43,442 nt of DNA from CAYMAZ01 sp964526285 (GCA_964526285.1 CAZGIW010000022.1:1-43442), one strand, 5' to 3'; positions 23,388-33,297 are shown, counted from the stretch's first letter. The notes: a model not told the origin generated them from the letters alone. Made by a program: numbers and translations.

Positions 23388-24653
23388 CAAAATAAAACAC
23401 CATTGGCAGAGGCTTTGCGGCCGAAAACATTTGACGACTATCTGGGGCAGGAACATCTTGCTGGTTCCGATGGATTGATCCGTCGTATGCTGGAAAAAGG
23501 GGTAATTCCCAGTATGATTTTCTGGGGACCACCGGGAACAGGAAAAACCACGCTTGCATTGCTCATTTCGGAGATGTATTCAATGGATTTTTACAAACTC
23601 AGTGCTGTCAATGCGGGAGTGAAAGATGTGCGTACTGTGATAGAATCTGCAGCAGCAAAGGGTGGTGGCATATTGTTCATTGATGAAATACACCGTTTCA
23701 GTAAATCGCAGCAGGATTCACTGCTGGGCGCTGTTGAAAAAGGAACTGTGACTCTCATTGGTGCAACCACCGAAAATCCAAGTTTTGAAGTTATTGGTCC
23801 TCTCCTTTCCCGTTCACAGGTATATGTGTTGCATCACCTTGAGGACGAACATTTGCTCCGATTGCTCACCAGGGCTATTGGGTACATTGAAGAACATTAC
23901 AAAATAAAAGTTGAAGTGAAGGAAAGCGAAGGTCTGCTTGCCTATTCGGGAGGCGATGCCCGCAAATTGCTCAACACTCTCGATCTGGTTGTATTATCGA
24001 TGCAGGAAAACGACACTCTTGTTCTCACTGATGCCATAGTGAAAGAAGTAGCACGCAAAAAGACAGGTGCTTATGACAAGGCAGGAGAATACCATTATGA
24101 TATTATTTCAGCTTTTATTAAATCTTTGCGAGGCAGCGACCCCAACGGAGCACTTTACTGGATGGCGAGAATGATAAACGGAGGCGAAGACCCATTGTTT
24201 ATAGCACGTCGCATGTTGATACTTGCTTCAGAGGACATCGGTAATGCCAATCCCACGGCCATGATTTTGGCAAATGCCTGTTTTGATGCAGTACACAAAG
24301 TTGGCATGCCGGAGGCACGTATAATCTTGTCACAAACGGCTGTATATCTGGCATCATCACAAAAAAGTAATGCTTCCTATCTGGCCATTGACAAAGCTTT
24401 GGAGTTGGTAAGACGCACCGGCGACCTTCCAGTGCCCATGCACCTACGCAATGCACCGACCAAGCTCATGAAAGATCTTGATTATGGACATGGCTATCTG
24501 TATTCACATGACTATCCAGGTAATTTCACTCAACAGGAATATCTGCCGGATGAGCTGAAGGGCACCAAGTTTTATGAACCGGGAATGAACTCACGCGAAG
24601 AAGAATTGAGGCAAAGGCTAAAAGCTTACTGGAAGAATAAATATGGGTATTAG
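23385..24653 (+). CDS. rarA: Replication-associated recombination protein A (RarA/MgsA)
   Basis: A 422-residue AAA+ ATPase acting at stalled replication forks with clamp loader and RecA. The Walker A motif is GPPGTGKTT (residues 48-56), Walker B is ILFIDEIHRF (Asp100, Glu101), sensor 1 is LIGATTENPSF, and the arginine-finger region LLSRSQVY follows. The C-terminal MgsA region (YHYDIISAFIKSLRGSDPNGA, MILASEDIGNANP) is complete. The start is unusual: no ATG exists, an in-frame TGA lies a few codons upstream, and translation most plausibly begins at TTG (23385), whose first bases come from the octamer repeat. The repeat field therefore supplies the leader of this housekeeping gene. Confidence 0.92.
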   Translation: MQNKTPLAEALRPKTFDDYLGQEHLAGSDGLIRRMLEKGVIPSMIFWGPPGTGKTTLALLISEMYSMDFYKLSAVNAGVKDVRTVIESAAAKGGGILFIDEIHRFSKSQQDSLLGAVEKGTVTLIGATTENPSFEVIGPLLSRSQVYVLHHLEDEHLLRLLTRAIGYIEEHYKIKVEVKESEGLLAYSGGDARKLLNTLDLVVLSMQENDTLVLTDAIVKEVARKKTGAYDKAGEYHYDIISAFIKSLRGSDPNGALYWMARMINGGEDPLFIARRMLILASEDIGNANPTAMILANACFDAVHKVGMPEARIILSQTAVYLASSQKSNASYLAIDKALELVRRTGDLPVPMHLRNAPTKLMKDLDYGHGYLYSHDYPGNFTQQEYLPDELKGTKFYEPGMNSREEELRQRLKAYWKNKYGY

Positions 24654-24799
24654 TTACTTAAATACACCTAAAACCTATATCCTTATTATACCTCAAAACT
24701 CTATACTTTTTTCCAAATTAGCCTCACTACTTCTATTTGGCAATTGAATTTAGCAGCATAGTGATAACAAGATTTCGTTTAATAAGAAAATAATTATAG

Positions 24800-24807
24800 T
24801 ATATTTG
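24800..24807 (+). promoter_or_regulatory. -7 promoter element, C45-like hydrolase
   Basis: TATATTTG followed by C, 7 nt before the ATG at 24815; an almost leaderless message is likely. Confidence 0.6.
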
Positions 24808-24814
24808 CAATATT

Positions 24815-26308
24815 ATGAAGAACAAATATCATTTTTTTCTTGCTATCTGTTTTGTATTTTTTTTATTTCATTCAGATTTTTCTTTTTCTCAGATTATAAG
24901 AATTGAATCTGAAGAATGTACAATTGGTGTTGCAACGGGGAATGCCACATCTGATGGGCGACCAATGGTTTGGAAAACAAGGGATAATTCTGATGCTCCA
25001 AACAATGTGGTTAAATACTATTCTAACCTCAAATATAGCTTTATTTGTGTTTCTACAGCTGGTTCAACATTGTCATGGATGGGAGTTAATGAACATGGCT
25101 TTGCCATTGTAAACTCATTGAGCCTTGATTTAGCAACAAATATTATGGGGCCGGGAAATGGCACATTAATGCGTGATGTTTTGGGCAATTGTAAAACTGT
25201 AGCTGAATTTCAGGCATATCTTGATTCAACTAATATTACCGGACGTTCTACAAATTCAAATTTTGGAGTTATCGACACTACAGGTGCTGCTGCAATATTT
25301 GAAACAGGAGGTAACTTTTATTACCGTTTTGATGCATCAAATACTCCTGATGAATATATAATTCGTACAAATTTCTCAGTCACAGGAGGAGGCACAAGTG
25401 GGACTTTAAGGTATAACAGAGCTAATACATTAGTTGATGAATTTTTATTGGGAGACACATTAAATCACAAAAGTATCATTCGCTACAAAATGAGAGATTT
25501 TTCAGATTTCAGCAACAATCAAGTTTCTGTACCATTTTTTGACACATGGGCAGCCGGAATTCCGTATGGTTATATCTATACAGATGTCAGTATTAGTCGG
25601 TACAGTTCTGTTTCAACAGCTGTTATTCATGGAGTTTTACCTTCAGAAACCGGAAACTTGTCCACCATGTGGGTTATGTTAGGGCAACCATCTGCAACAA
25701 TAGCTCTTCCATATTGGCCGGTTGGAATCACTCCTTCTGAGGCAGATGGAAATCCTACAGCACCTTTGAGTGATAAAGCTATTGAAATCAGTAATCTTTT
25801 GTTTGATTATCCCGGGAGCAATATGTATATTGATTCATGGAAACTTATTAATGATCAGGGGGAAGGATTATGGCCATGTCTTTTTCCTATTGAAGATCAA
25901 ATTCTTATTGAAACTGAAGTTTTTTTAGATAGTATCAGGCAGTTAATTACATTACCTATAAATGTATTATTAAATAAAGAAGCCAATTTATGTGCATTTG
26001 CCTTATCTCAACTGGATTTCTGCAAATCTGAAATAACAACCACAAACGAAATAGCGAGTAATTATCAAATATTTATTTATCCTAATCCAGTATCTGAAAT
26101 ATTATACATCCAATTGAAAACCAACACATTTGATCATCAAAACCTGATGTATCAACTATGTGACCTAAACAGTATCATCAAGGAATCAGGGTTTATTCAT
26201 TTTGAAAATACAGATATTTCAATACAGCATTTTCCATCTGGAATTTATTTATTAAGAATAATTGATAATGGAAAAACTTTAGGTGTTTATAAGATTGTAA
26301 AAATATAA
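24815..26308 (+). CDS. Secreted C45-like Ntn hydrolase with T9SS sorting domain
   Basis: A 497-residue exported protein. After a signal peptide ending FSFSQ (about residue 26), the segment EECTIGVATGNATSDGRPMV with WKTRDN is the N-terminus of C45/acyl-CoA:6-APA acyltransferase-like Ntn hydrolases. Cys35 is the expected nucleophile, exposed by autocleavage; Arg and Asp in KTRDN are conserved. The core continues with LSWMGVNEHGFAIVNSLSLD and SNFGVIDTTGAAAIFETGG. The last 80 residues are a T9SS sorting domain (IFIYPNPVSEILYIQL, FPSGIYLLRII). Family members act on amide bonds of acylated amino acids, beta-lactams or bile-acid-like substrates; the substrate here is unknown. It is a single gene with its own promoter. 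Confidence 0.8.
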   Translation: MKNKYHFFLAICFVFFLFHSDFSFSQIIRIESEECTIGVATGNATSDGRPMVWKTRDNSDAPNNVVKYYSNLKYSFICVSTAGSTLSWMGVNEHGFAIVNSLSLDLATNIMGPGNGTLMRDVLGNCKTVAEFQAYLDSTNITGRSTNSNFGVIDTTGAAAIFETGGNFYYRFDASNTPDEYIIRTNFSVTGGGTSGTLRYNRANTLVDEFLLGDTLNHKSIIRYKMRDFSDFSNNQVSVPFFDTWAAGIPYGYIYTDVSISRYSSVSTAVIHGVLPSETGNLSTMWVMLGQPSATIALPYWPVGITPSEADGNPTAPLSDKAIEISNLLFDYPGSNMYIDSWKLINDQGEGLWPCLFPIEDQILIETEVFLDSIRQLITLPINVLLNKEANLCAFALSQLDFCKSEITTTNEIASNYQIFIYPNPVSEILYIQLKTNTFDHQNLMYQLCDLNSIIKESGFIHFENTDISIQHFPSGIYLLRIIDNGKTLGVYKIVKI

Positions 26309-26398
26309 ATATTTGTAAACACAGCCAACTTACAATTAATCAATATCTTTGAAAAACACATCACTGTTCTCAGATGACAATATTTTCAGATATCACAC

Positions 26399-29300
26399 TT
26401 ACTTAAATGCTGTCTCACTAATCCCTTCCCCGTCAAGGCGCAGGCGATTGAAGTATTCAGGAACTTCCTTCCCATTTAGTTTGTCAACATACATCTTTGC
26501 AAGATATTGTGCAAGCATAAAGCCATGTCCACGAAGTCCAATAAACAACCCTTTTTCCGGATCAATGATATAACGTGGTTCCACATAATATCCCGACCAC
26601 ACTGCCTGAAATCCCACAGATGATAACTGAGGAATCCAGTCAACAAAAATCTCAGATACAATTTCCAGAAAGTCCTGTGAATTGATTTTCAGATTTTTAT
26701 CCGTTTCCATTGGATCAACAGCAGGAGAAGCACACCCAATAATTTGTCCGGTTTCTTTTAGCTGCTGCCCGTAGACAGCTGTAAATCCTTTATATTTTCT
26801 GCGGTCAATGAGCATATCAAGAGTATCTCCATCCTTGCCAAGCATTGGCAATCTTCGCGTAATGAATGCCTGGTGCTTCACCGGATATATTCCTGTTTCC
26901 ATTCCAAGCTTACGTGCAAATTTATCGGCAGTTGGCCCCAGTGCATTCACAAACACAGAGGTTTCATATTCCACATATTCCCTGTCGTGATTGTAGGTAA
27001 GCACCAGATACTTATCATCTTTTTTGCTGATATCCAGCATTTTACAGTCTTCAAGCACAGTGCCGCCATTGTCAATTCCAATTCTACGGATGAGGTCAAT
27101 GGTCTTGCCAGGTGAAGACTGCCAGCAGTTGCGTGTGATTAGTGCTGCCTGATAGGTTTTCAGATTACTGTTAAACCATGGAGAAATCTCTTTATTAAAA
27201 TCCTTAGCATCAACCATATTTGCGTCTGACCATGCCATGGATGCTTCAAGTGCTTTGTAAGTGGAGTCATCATGAGCAAATGAAACATAACGAATAGGTT
27301 TAAAATCTATGTTTTTCTGTTTCTGCAGTTCCTTAAAAATGCTCAGATTATGCTCTGCAATATCAGACAATTCAGGGACACTAAACACCGGACGACCACC
27401 TGCAATGTTTCTCCACGAAGCACCACGGTCATAATTAATCATCACCGGTTTCATGCCGCTTTCAGCAAAATATCTGAACAAAGCACTGCCACCTATACCA
27501 CCACCGGCAATCAGGACAGGAACCTGAACTTTTTTTACAACTCTATTGTTCACAAATGGAATGAGTTTTTCGGGAGCACCTTTGGGATACATTTCAACCA
27601 TTGAAATCTGATTTGACAATGGAGCGCGTGGTGTTGCATCTCCAACGATTGATATTCCTGTTTGAGCAATAGCCTGTTTCAGGCGTTTGATACATCGTTT
27701 GCCACGGCATGCACCCATTCCAAGTCGTGTGGTGTGTTTCACCTCATCAACAGATATAAACTTCCGGTCACCAATGGTTTCAACAATTTCATCAAAAGTA
27801 ACATCATCACAATGGCATACATAAGTTGGAGATTCTTTCACAAGTTGATAATCTGACATTTTTAAAGTTGCAGGATACTTCTCCACAGGAATAAAGCCAC
27901 GCACCTGCATGAGTGCATCACCCATCAAATCCTTTGAAGCAACACGCACAACATTTGTTTTATTGGGTTTTTTCAGCACTTTTTCAATTGAGCCAATGCC
28001 AAGCTTGTCACCCTGATTATTCACAAGAAATACTTCAATGTTTTCTTCTACATCATATTCAACAGGAAGAAAGAGCTTGCCTTTTGGAATATTGTATCCA
28101 AAAATTGCCAGTCCGGGACACTGATAAACGCACTGCATACATCCAATGCACTTATCAAAATCAATTTCAGGGACGTTGCTTGTTGAAGATTTGGTAATTG
28201 CTTCATATGGACAGGCAAAAGCACAGGGGTTACATGCAAATCCATAGAGACAATCAATGAGTACGAATGGTTTTTCAACGATTCTTTCTGCATTGGGAAT
28301 AAACTCACTTTCAATCACTCGAACGGGATGTTGTTGAGAATCAATATATTCTTTTGATACTTCAAGGAAAGAATCATAATTGTAACGTTTTCCCATGGCT
28401 TCAAGAATTTCATATGCCACTTGTTTACCACGTAATACAGCACTTGTACCCTCTCCTATTCTGATGGCATCGCCTGCTCCGAAACAATTTCTCCCGAATA
28501 CTTCATTTCCTTTAATCAGCAGCTGATCGTCAGGGACAAGTCCGGTGCAAATATTGATTGCATCAATGTCTTCAATCAATTGTTCAGTACCGGGAATAGG
28601 TTGAAAATTCTCACATTTGGCAACCACAGCGCCTTTAATTCCAGTATTATCTTCATTTGGAATTGCTTTAATCAATATATGAGATAGCATCACAGGAATT
28701 CCCAGGCGTCTCACACGATTGGCCTGAACAGGAAAACCTCCTTCACGGCTTTGTGCTTCGATGATTGCCTTCACATTTGCCCCTGCCTGCATAAGCTGAT
28801 ATGAAACCAGATAGCCAATATTTCCGGCTCCAATTGTCAAAATATTTTTTCCAAGCAGGGTGTGTTCAGTATTCATCATTTTCTGCACAACAGCAGCTGT
28901 ATATACACCAGGAAGATCGTCATTTTCAAAAGCAGGCATAAAGGGGACAGCTCCGGCAGCAACCACAAGATACTCAGTATCAATAAAGTATATTTCTTCG
29001 GTGAGAATATTTTTCAGTGCCACGCGTTTGCCTTCCAACACATCCCATACGGTTGAATTGAGAAAAATCCCGCTATGATCTTCTCCGGCCAAAGTGGCTG
29101 AGATTTCAAAACCACGCATTCCACCATATTTCTTTTCCTTTTCAAAAAAGAAAAACTGATGTGTTTGCATATTAAACTGTCCGCCAATTTCTTTGTTGGC
29201 ATCCACAACGATATTTGAAATTCCATGTTCATTTAAAATTTCCCTTGTTGCAAGTCCTGCGGGACCTGCTCCAATTATCACTACCTGTGTATGAAACACT

Positions 29301-29632
29301 TTGAAAGGCTCATTATTGTTTTTCTTCTGAACGGGTGGTGTATATTCATTAGGAATTTCACTCACTTCCTTCACATCATCCACAAGTGCAATACAAATCC
29401 GTTTAATCTGTCCATCAACCAACATTTCACAAGCTCCGCATTTGCCAATACCACATTCCAGACTTCGGTTTCTGTGGCGAAGACTATGCGAATGAACGGG
29501 AAAGCCTGCCTGATGAAGAGCTGCTGCAATTGTATATCCTTTTTCCCCTTCCACTTCTTTACCCTCAAATACAAACTTGACTTTTTCCGGTTTGGGAATA
29601 TCAAGAATGGGGTGTTTATTGATTTTGTACAT
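26399..29632 (-). CDS. Multi-cofactor FAD/Fe-S oxidoreductase, fused HcnABC/proline-dehydrogenase type
   Basis: A 1077-residue protein joining parts that are usually separate subunits. In order: a 2Fe-2S domain with Cys60, Cys65, Cys68 and Cys80; an FAD/NAD domain (VVIIGAGPAGLATREI, then ILTIGAGNIGYL); an 8-Cys ferredoxin insert (CLYGFACNPCAFACP, CIGCMQCVYQCP); a BFD-type 2Fe-2S domain (YVCHCDDVTFDE to GACRGKRC); and a C-terminal DAO-type FAD domain (VPVLIAGGGIGGSALFRYF). HcnA/B/C, octopine oxidase and dye-linked L-proline dehydrogenase have these parts on two or three chains. An amino-acid or opine dehydrogenase is the best guess. The ferredoxin insert suggests electrons leave to ferredoxin or quinone. 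It has its own promoter and no cognate transporter nearby. Confidence 0.82.
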   Translation of the reverse strand: MYKINKHPILDIPKPEKVKFVFEGKEVEGEKGYTIAAALHQAGFPVHSHSLRHRNRSLECGIGKCGACEMLVDGQIKRICIALVDDVKEVSEIPNEYTPPVQKKNNNEPFKVFHTQVVIIGAGPAGLATREILNEHGISNIVVDANKEIGGQFNMQTHQFFFFEKEKKYGGMRGFEISATLAGEDHSGIFLNSTVWDVLEGKRVALKNILTEEIYFIDTEYLVVAAGAVPFMPAFENDDLPGVYTAAVVQKMMNTEHTLLGKNILTIGAGNIGYLVSYQLMQAGANVKAIIEAQSREGGFPVQANRVRRLGIPVMLSHILIKAIPNEDNTGIKGAVVAKCENFQPIPGTEQLIEDIDAINICTGLVPDDQLLIKGNEVFGRNCFGAGDAIRIGEGTSAVLRGKQVAYEILEAMGKRYNYDSFLEVSKEYIDSQQHPVRVIESEFIPNAERIVEKPFVLIDCLYGFACNPCAFACPYEAITKSSTSNVPEIDFDKCIGCMQCVYQCPGLAIFGYNIPKGKLFLPVEYDVEENIEVFLVNNQGDKLGIGSIEKVLKKPNKTNVVRVASKDLMGDALMQVRGFIPVEKYPATLKMSDYQLVKESPTYVCHCDDVTFDEIVETIGDRKFISVDEVKHTTRLGMGACRGKRCIKRLKQAIAQTGISIVGDATPRAPLSNQISMVEMYPKGAPEKLIPFVNNRVVKKVQVPVLIAGGGIGGSALFRYFAESGMKPVMINYDRGASWRNIAGGRPVFSVPELSDIAEHNLSIFKELQKQKNIDFKPIRYVSFAHDDSTYKALEASMAWSDANMVDAKDFNKEISPWFNSNLKTYQAALITRNCWQSSPGKTIDLIRRIGIDNGGTVLEDCKMLDISKKDDKYLVLTYNHDREYVEYETSVFVNALGPTADKFARKLGMETGIYPVKHQAFITRRLPMLGKDGDTLDMLIDRRKYKGFTAVYGQQLKETGQIIGCASPAVDPMETDKNLKINSQDFLEIVSEIFVDWIPQLSSVGFQAVWSGYYVEPRYIIDPEKGLFIGLRGHGFMLAQYLAKMYVDKLNGKEVPEYFNRLRLDGEGISETAFK

Positions 29633-29663
29633 TTCAGATAATTTGAGTTTGAATAAGTAAAGG

Positions 29664-29671
29664 CAAAATTA
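29664..29671 (-). promoter_or_regulatory. -7 promoter element, fused oxidoreductase
   Basis: Minus-strand TAATTTTG followed by CC, 31 nt before the ATG at 29632. Confidence 0.55.
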
Positions 29672-29777
29672 TATGTTTTGAGCCGAATGACAATAAAAAA
29701 CTGAAAAAAAGTTTTACGTGAAATGGAATTGATTTTTTTGTAACAGCTCAACAAACTTAAAGATATCGCAATTATTT

Positions 29778-29928
29778 AGCCACTCCCAAGCCATCGGCTT
29801 CCCGATCCCATAGGGACAAGTTGGGATCGGGATTCCTTTGGAAGAATTCGCGAATTTCCTCGAATATGTTTTTCTAAGCAATACAAAATGCTTATGCTTA
29901 GCATCAAAATCAACGGTGTTGAATTTTT
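29778..29928. repeat. Diverged relative of the 20.6-kb fold-back element, with a hairpin insert
   Basis: Starts TTTAGCCAC like the left end of the 401-bp element and resumes after an insert with AATTC-x-CGAAT, CAATACAAAA, GCTT, TTAGCATCAAAATCAAC and GTTGA in the same order as 20.64-20.72 kb. The insert carries a perfect 10-bp inverted repeat, CCCGATCCCA (29811-29820) and TGGGATCGGG (29822-29831 region). It occupies most of the 349-bp gene-free stretch 29633-29981. Confidence 0.55.
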
Positions 29929-29981
29929 ATGTAAAAACTTCAGCCCGTTTAGTCCCTTGAGAATTATTAGCTATTAAAAAA

Positions 29982-30755
29982 TCAATACACCAGAATATTT
30001 GTATCAGGAACAAATTGTTTTAAAAATTCCGCTGCTTTATGGAGTTGTATCTTTTCAACAACTTCCAGCGTTTCAAGTGGTGTGCCCCTGGCTATGGAAT
30101 AGAGCATCAATGTATGGGGTTTAATTTTTGACAAATGGTTTCCAAGCAGTGTCATTTCCTTATCAGTTGTGTTATCAATAATCCGTTTACCTGAAGTTCC
30201 TTTGAGCAATAATGTCTGAACAGTGAGTTTTCCTTTAAACTCAACCAATTTCTCAACTATTTCATTAAGAGTAACATCAATATTTGGAAGGTTAATAATT
30301 TTGAACATTTCTTCGCTGCCTGCATCCAGTTTCATAATATTCTGATCTGTTTTGAGCAGCGCATTGAACACATCTTCTCTGTTCAGGTTTGTTGAGTTTG
30401 AAAGCACAGCAATTTGAGCATCTTTCATTAACAAATTTCTCAGTTTGATTGTCACATCAACAATTTTTTCAAAATCCGGGTGCAAAGTTGGCTCTCCGTT
30501 TCCGGCAAAGGTAATGGAATCGGCTGTTTCACTATTTTCGTTCATAAACTTCAACTTTCTCTCCAGGGCTTGCTCAAAGTCACTGATACTAACAAAGATA
30601 CCTGAATTATTGTCTGTCCAGCCACATTCACAATACACACAATTGAAGGTGCATATTTTTTTTCCTGTTGGCAACAAATTCAGACCCAGCGAATGACCTA
30701 GTCTTCTGCTATAAACAGGACCGAATACAATTTTATCGAAGAGGAAAGTCCCCAT
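29982..30755 (-). CDS. Radical SAM protein, COG0731-like
   Basis: A 257-residue cytosolic radical SAM protein with Cys35, Cys39 and Cys42 (ICTFNCVYCECG, C-x3-C-x2-C). The N-terminal FGPVYSRRLGHSLGLNLLP block is typical of the COG0731 group (related to wybutosine-pathway TYW1 and to activase-like proteins). DSITFAGNGEPTLHPDFEKI and LSNSTNLNREDVFNALLKTD follow. TYW1 itself is archaeal/eukaryotic, so the bacterial role is unknown. It ends in TGA and starts 12 nt after the 107-aa gene upstream, which is probably in the same operon. Confidence 0.82.
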   Translation of the reverse strand: MGTFLFDKIVFGPVYSRRLGHSLGLNLLPTGKKICTFNCVYCECGWTDNNSGIFVSISDFEQALERKLKFMNENSETADSITFAGNGEPTLHPDFEKIVDVTIKLRNLLMKDAQIAVLSNSTNLNREDVFNALLKTDQNIMKLDAGSEEMFKIINLPNIDVTLNEIVEKLVEFKGKLTVQTLLLKGTSGKRIIDNTTDKEMTLLGNHLSKIKPHTLMLYSIARGTPLETLEVVEKIQLHKAAEFLKQFVPDTNILVY

Positions 30756-30767
30756 TTCAGGGCAGGA

Positions 30768-31091
30768 TTATTTTTTGTTAAGTTTATTCAGTTCATCATA
30801 ACTGCTGTCAATCAATTTGATAAAATCATCAAATGCATTTGCAATGGCAGCTTTATGGGTTTTATTTCTTTCTTTGAGAGCAACTTTATCTTTGGTAAGA
30901 TTACGTTTCTTTTTATTCTCGGGATGATGAATAATATGAACCAAATGATTTCTTGCGTCAATCACTTTGTCAGCAATAGCATCAATTTTTTCTTCATTTG
31001 TTGGATTCATGTGCATCATGAGATAACAATCTGCCACAAATTCAGTACACAAATAATTGATATCCTTTTTAAGTTCTTTTAAACTTGTCAT
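30768..31091 (-). CDS. Hypothetical helical protein upstream of a radical SAM gene
   Basis: A 107-residue soluble, highly charged all-helical protein without a signal peptide (Lys-rich centre ENKKKRNLTKDKVALKERNK). It contains two Cys (LCTEFVADC) and a His-rich turn (HLVHIIHHPE). Not recognised as a named family; small helical proteins of this kind are common in Bacteroidetes genomes. Its stop lies 12 nt before the radical SAM start, so co-transcription is likely. A -7 element overlaps the end of dxs upstream, giving it its own promoter. Confidence 0.65.
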   Translation of the reverse strand: MTSLKELKKDINYLCTEFVADCYLMMHMNPTNEEKIDAIADKVIDARNHLVHIIHHPENKKKRNLTKDKVALKERNKTHKAAIANAFDDFIKLIDSSYDELNKLNKK

Positions 31092-31110
31092 TGCAGTAAT
31101 ATTTTTTAAA

Positions 31111-33015
31111 TTATTTGCAAATGTAATGAGATTTTTTCAAAACATTTGCTTTAATCATATTCACCAAGTGGTTGGCACTCATGCCGAGAATATCATGCAA
31201 TTCGTCCACACTTCCCTGTTGAATAAAAGTATCGGGAATTCCAATGGGGATAAGTTTTGTGTTAGTGTTCTTTTTGCTAATAAATTCTGCAACTTCTGAT
31301 GCAAGTCCACCAACTACAGAACCATCTTCAACAGTAATTATTGTATTATAATTTGCAGTAACATATCGTAGAACATTTTCATCAATAGGTTTGAGAAATA
31401 CCATATCGTAATGTTGCGCTGAAATATTCTGTAAACGAAGTCGTTGCACAGCTTCTTTCACCATATTTCCAATATGGCCAATTGAGAGAACAGCAACATC
31501 ATTTCCTTCGCTCAAAAGTCTGGCTTTTCCAATTTCAAGTTGTTGAAATTGCTGTTTCCATTCAGCAAGCACACCTCTTCCTCTGGGATAACGTATTGCA
31601 AATGGGCCATGTGGCTTCGCTTGTGCAGTGAACATCAAATTTCTCAGTTGCACTTCATCCATGGGTGCAGAAATAATCATATTGGGAACTGGTCTGAGAA
31701 AAGCCAAATCAAACTGTCCCTGATGTGTAGGGCCATCTTCCCCCACAATGCCGGCTCTGTCAATACAAAAAACAACAGGGAGATTCTGCATAGCCACATC
31801 ATGAATAATTTGATCATATGCCCTTTGTAGAAAAGTCGAATAAATACAACAATATGGTACAAGTTCTTTAAGAGCCATGGCAGCGGAGAATGTAACAGCA
31901 TGCTGCTCTGCAATTCCAACATCAAAAGTACGTTCAGGAAAACGATGCTGCATGTAGAGCAATGAAGAACCTGTAAGCATTGCAGGAGTAACAACTACAA
32001 TTTTATTGTTCATTTCTGCCAACTCAGTAATTGATTTTCCAAACACAGTTTGATATTTCTGTGTTTTTATGGTATGGCAGTCATTGTCAATAATTTCACC
32101 AGTTTCTACATCAAAATGACCAGGAGCATGAAACACAGTTTGTTCTTTTTCTGCTTTTACATACCCTTTACCTTTGGTAGTCACAATATGTAACACCTTA
32201 GGACCAGGCATTACTTTCAAATCGCTAAGAACTGCAATAAGATCTTTGATATTATGTCCATCAATGGGACCAAAATATCTAAAATTGAGAGATTCGAAAA
32301 AATTACTCTGTCTGAGGATGGCAGATTTAATGGCTGTTGTAACTTTATTAACAAAACGATGAAACCATGTTTGCCTGAACAATCTCCACGTTCGACCTTT
32401 AAACCTGTTGTATGCTTTTGATGCAGTAATCTTGGCAAAATATTCCTTCACTGCACCGACATTTTTATCAATGGCAATTCCATTATCATTGAAAATAATC
32501 AAAAGATTGGGATTGATATCACCAGCATGATTGATTGCTTCAAAGGCCATACCACCGGTGAGTCCACCATCTCCTATGATTGCAATATGATTTGTTGTTG
32601 TATCACCTGAAAGGGCATCTGCTACAGCCATTCCCAGTGCTGCTGATATGGAAGTACTCGAATGTCCGGTGCCAAATGAGTCATAGGGACTCTCGTGAAT
32701 TTTTGGAAATCCGCTGATACCATGCAGTTTTCTATTTGAATGAAAATGTTTTTTTCGTCCTGTTAGAATTTTATGAGCATAGGCCTGATGTCCCACATCC
32801 CAGATAATGGGTTCATGAGGTGTATTAAAAACATAATGCAAAGCAACTGTGAGTTCAATCACACCAAGATTGGCCCCCAGATGTCCGGGATTTTCTGAAA
32901 CCGCATGAACTATAAAATCTCTCAACTCGCTGCATAGTTGTTTTAACTGAGCTGCACTGAGAGATTTCAGATCTTCAGGTTTATTGACCGAATCAAGAAT
33001 CTTTTTATTTTCCAT
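31111..33015 (-). CDS. dxs: 1-Deoxy-D-xylulose-5-phosphate synthase
   Basis: A 634-residue thiamine-diphosphate enzyme that condenses pyruvate and glyceraldehyde 3-phosphate in the first step of the MEP isoprenoid pathway. Visible are DVGHQAYAHKILTGR, the ThDP motif GDGGLTGGMAFEAINHAGD, the catalytic-Glu block DVGIAEQHAVTFSAAMA, DRAGIVGEDGPTHQGQFD and the C-terminal transketolase domain. Length is as usual. An intact -7 element lies 13 nt upstream. The downstream 107-aa and radical SAM genes follow on the same strand after 19 nt but have a promoter inside the dxs 3' end. Confidence 0.95.
   Translation of the reverse strand: MENKKILDSVNKPEDLKSLSAAQLKQLCSELRDFIVHAVSENPGHLGANLGVIELTVALHYVFNTPHEPIIWDVGHQAYAHKILTGRKKHFHSNRKLHGISGFPKIHESPYDSFGTGHSSTSISAALGMAVADALSGDTTTNHIAIIGDGGLTGGMAFEAINHAGDINPNLLIIFNDNGIAIDKNVGAVKEYFAKITASKAYNRFKGRTWRLFRQTWFHRFVNKVTTAIKSAILRQSNFFESLNFRYFGPIDGHNIKDLIAVLSDLKVMPGPKVLHIVTTKGKGYVKAEKEQTVFHAPGHFDVETGEIIDNDCHTIKTQKYQTVFGKSITELAEMNNKIVVVTPAMLTGSSLLYMQHRFPERTFDVGIAEQHAVTFSAAMALKELVPYCCIYSTFLQRAYDQIIHDVAMQNLPVVFCIDRAGIVGEDGPTHQGQFDLAFLRPVPNMIISAPMDEVQLRNLMFTAQAKPHGPFAIRYPRGRGVLAEWKQQFQQLEIGKARLLSEGNDVAVLSIGHIGNMVKEAVQRLRLQNISAQHYDMVFLKPIDENVLRYVTANYNTIITVEDGSVVGGLASEVAEFISKKNTNTKLIPIGIPDTFIQQGSVDELHDILGMSANHLVNMIKANVLKKSHYICK
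31118..31125 (-). promoter_or_regulatory. -7 promoter element, 107-aa gene, inside dxs 3' end
   Basis: Minus-strand TACATTTG followed by C, 26 nt before the ATG at 31091; it overlaps the last codons of dxs. Confidence 0.45.
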
Positions 33016-33028
33016 ATCAAAATGCCTG

Positions 33029-33036
33029 CAAAATTA
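33029..33036 (-). promoter_or_regulatory. -7 promoter element, dxs
   Basis: Minus-strand TAATTTTG followed by C, 13 nt before the dxs ATG. It lies at one side of the 315-bp gene-free stretch 33016-33330, which otherwise shows only the divergent promoter at 33298. Confidence 0.6.
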
Positions 33037-33297
33037 ACGAAAAACACAGGGAAAATTGTATCTAAGACTAAAAGATACTGAAAAAGTTCAATTTTCTGTA
33101 AAAAATTCTTACTACTAAGAAGCAATTCGAATTTTGCGTTAATCGTTATTCGTCCAGATACCCAAAACGCTCAGACTAATATATTGCAATGCTGAGCGGT
33201 TACAAAAAATTTATACTGCCATTGCCATTTCATGCTTTCTTTAAAAAGAAATCAAAAATCAGTAGAATTACTTAACTACTATCATGATTTTGTGAAA

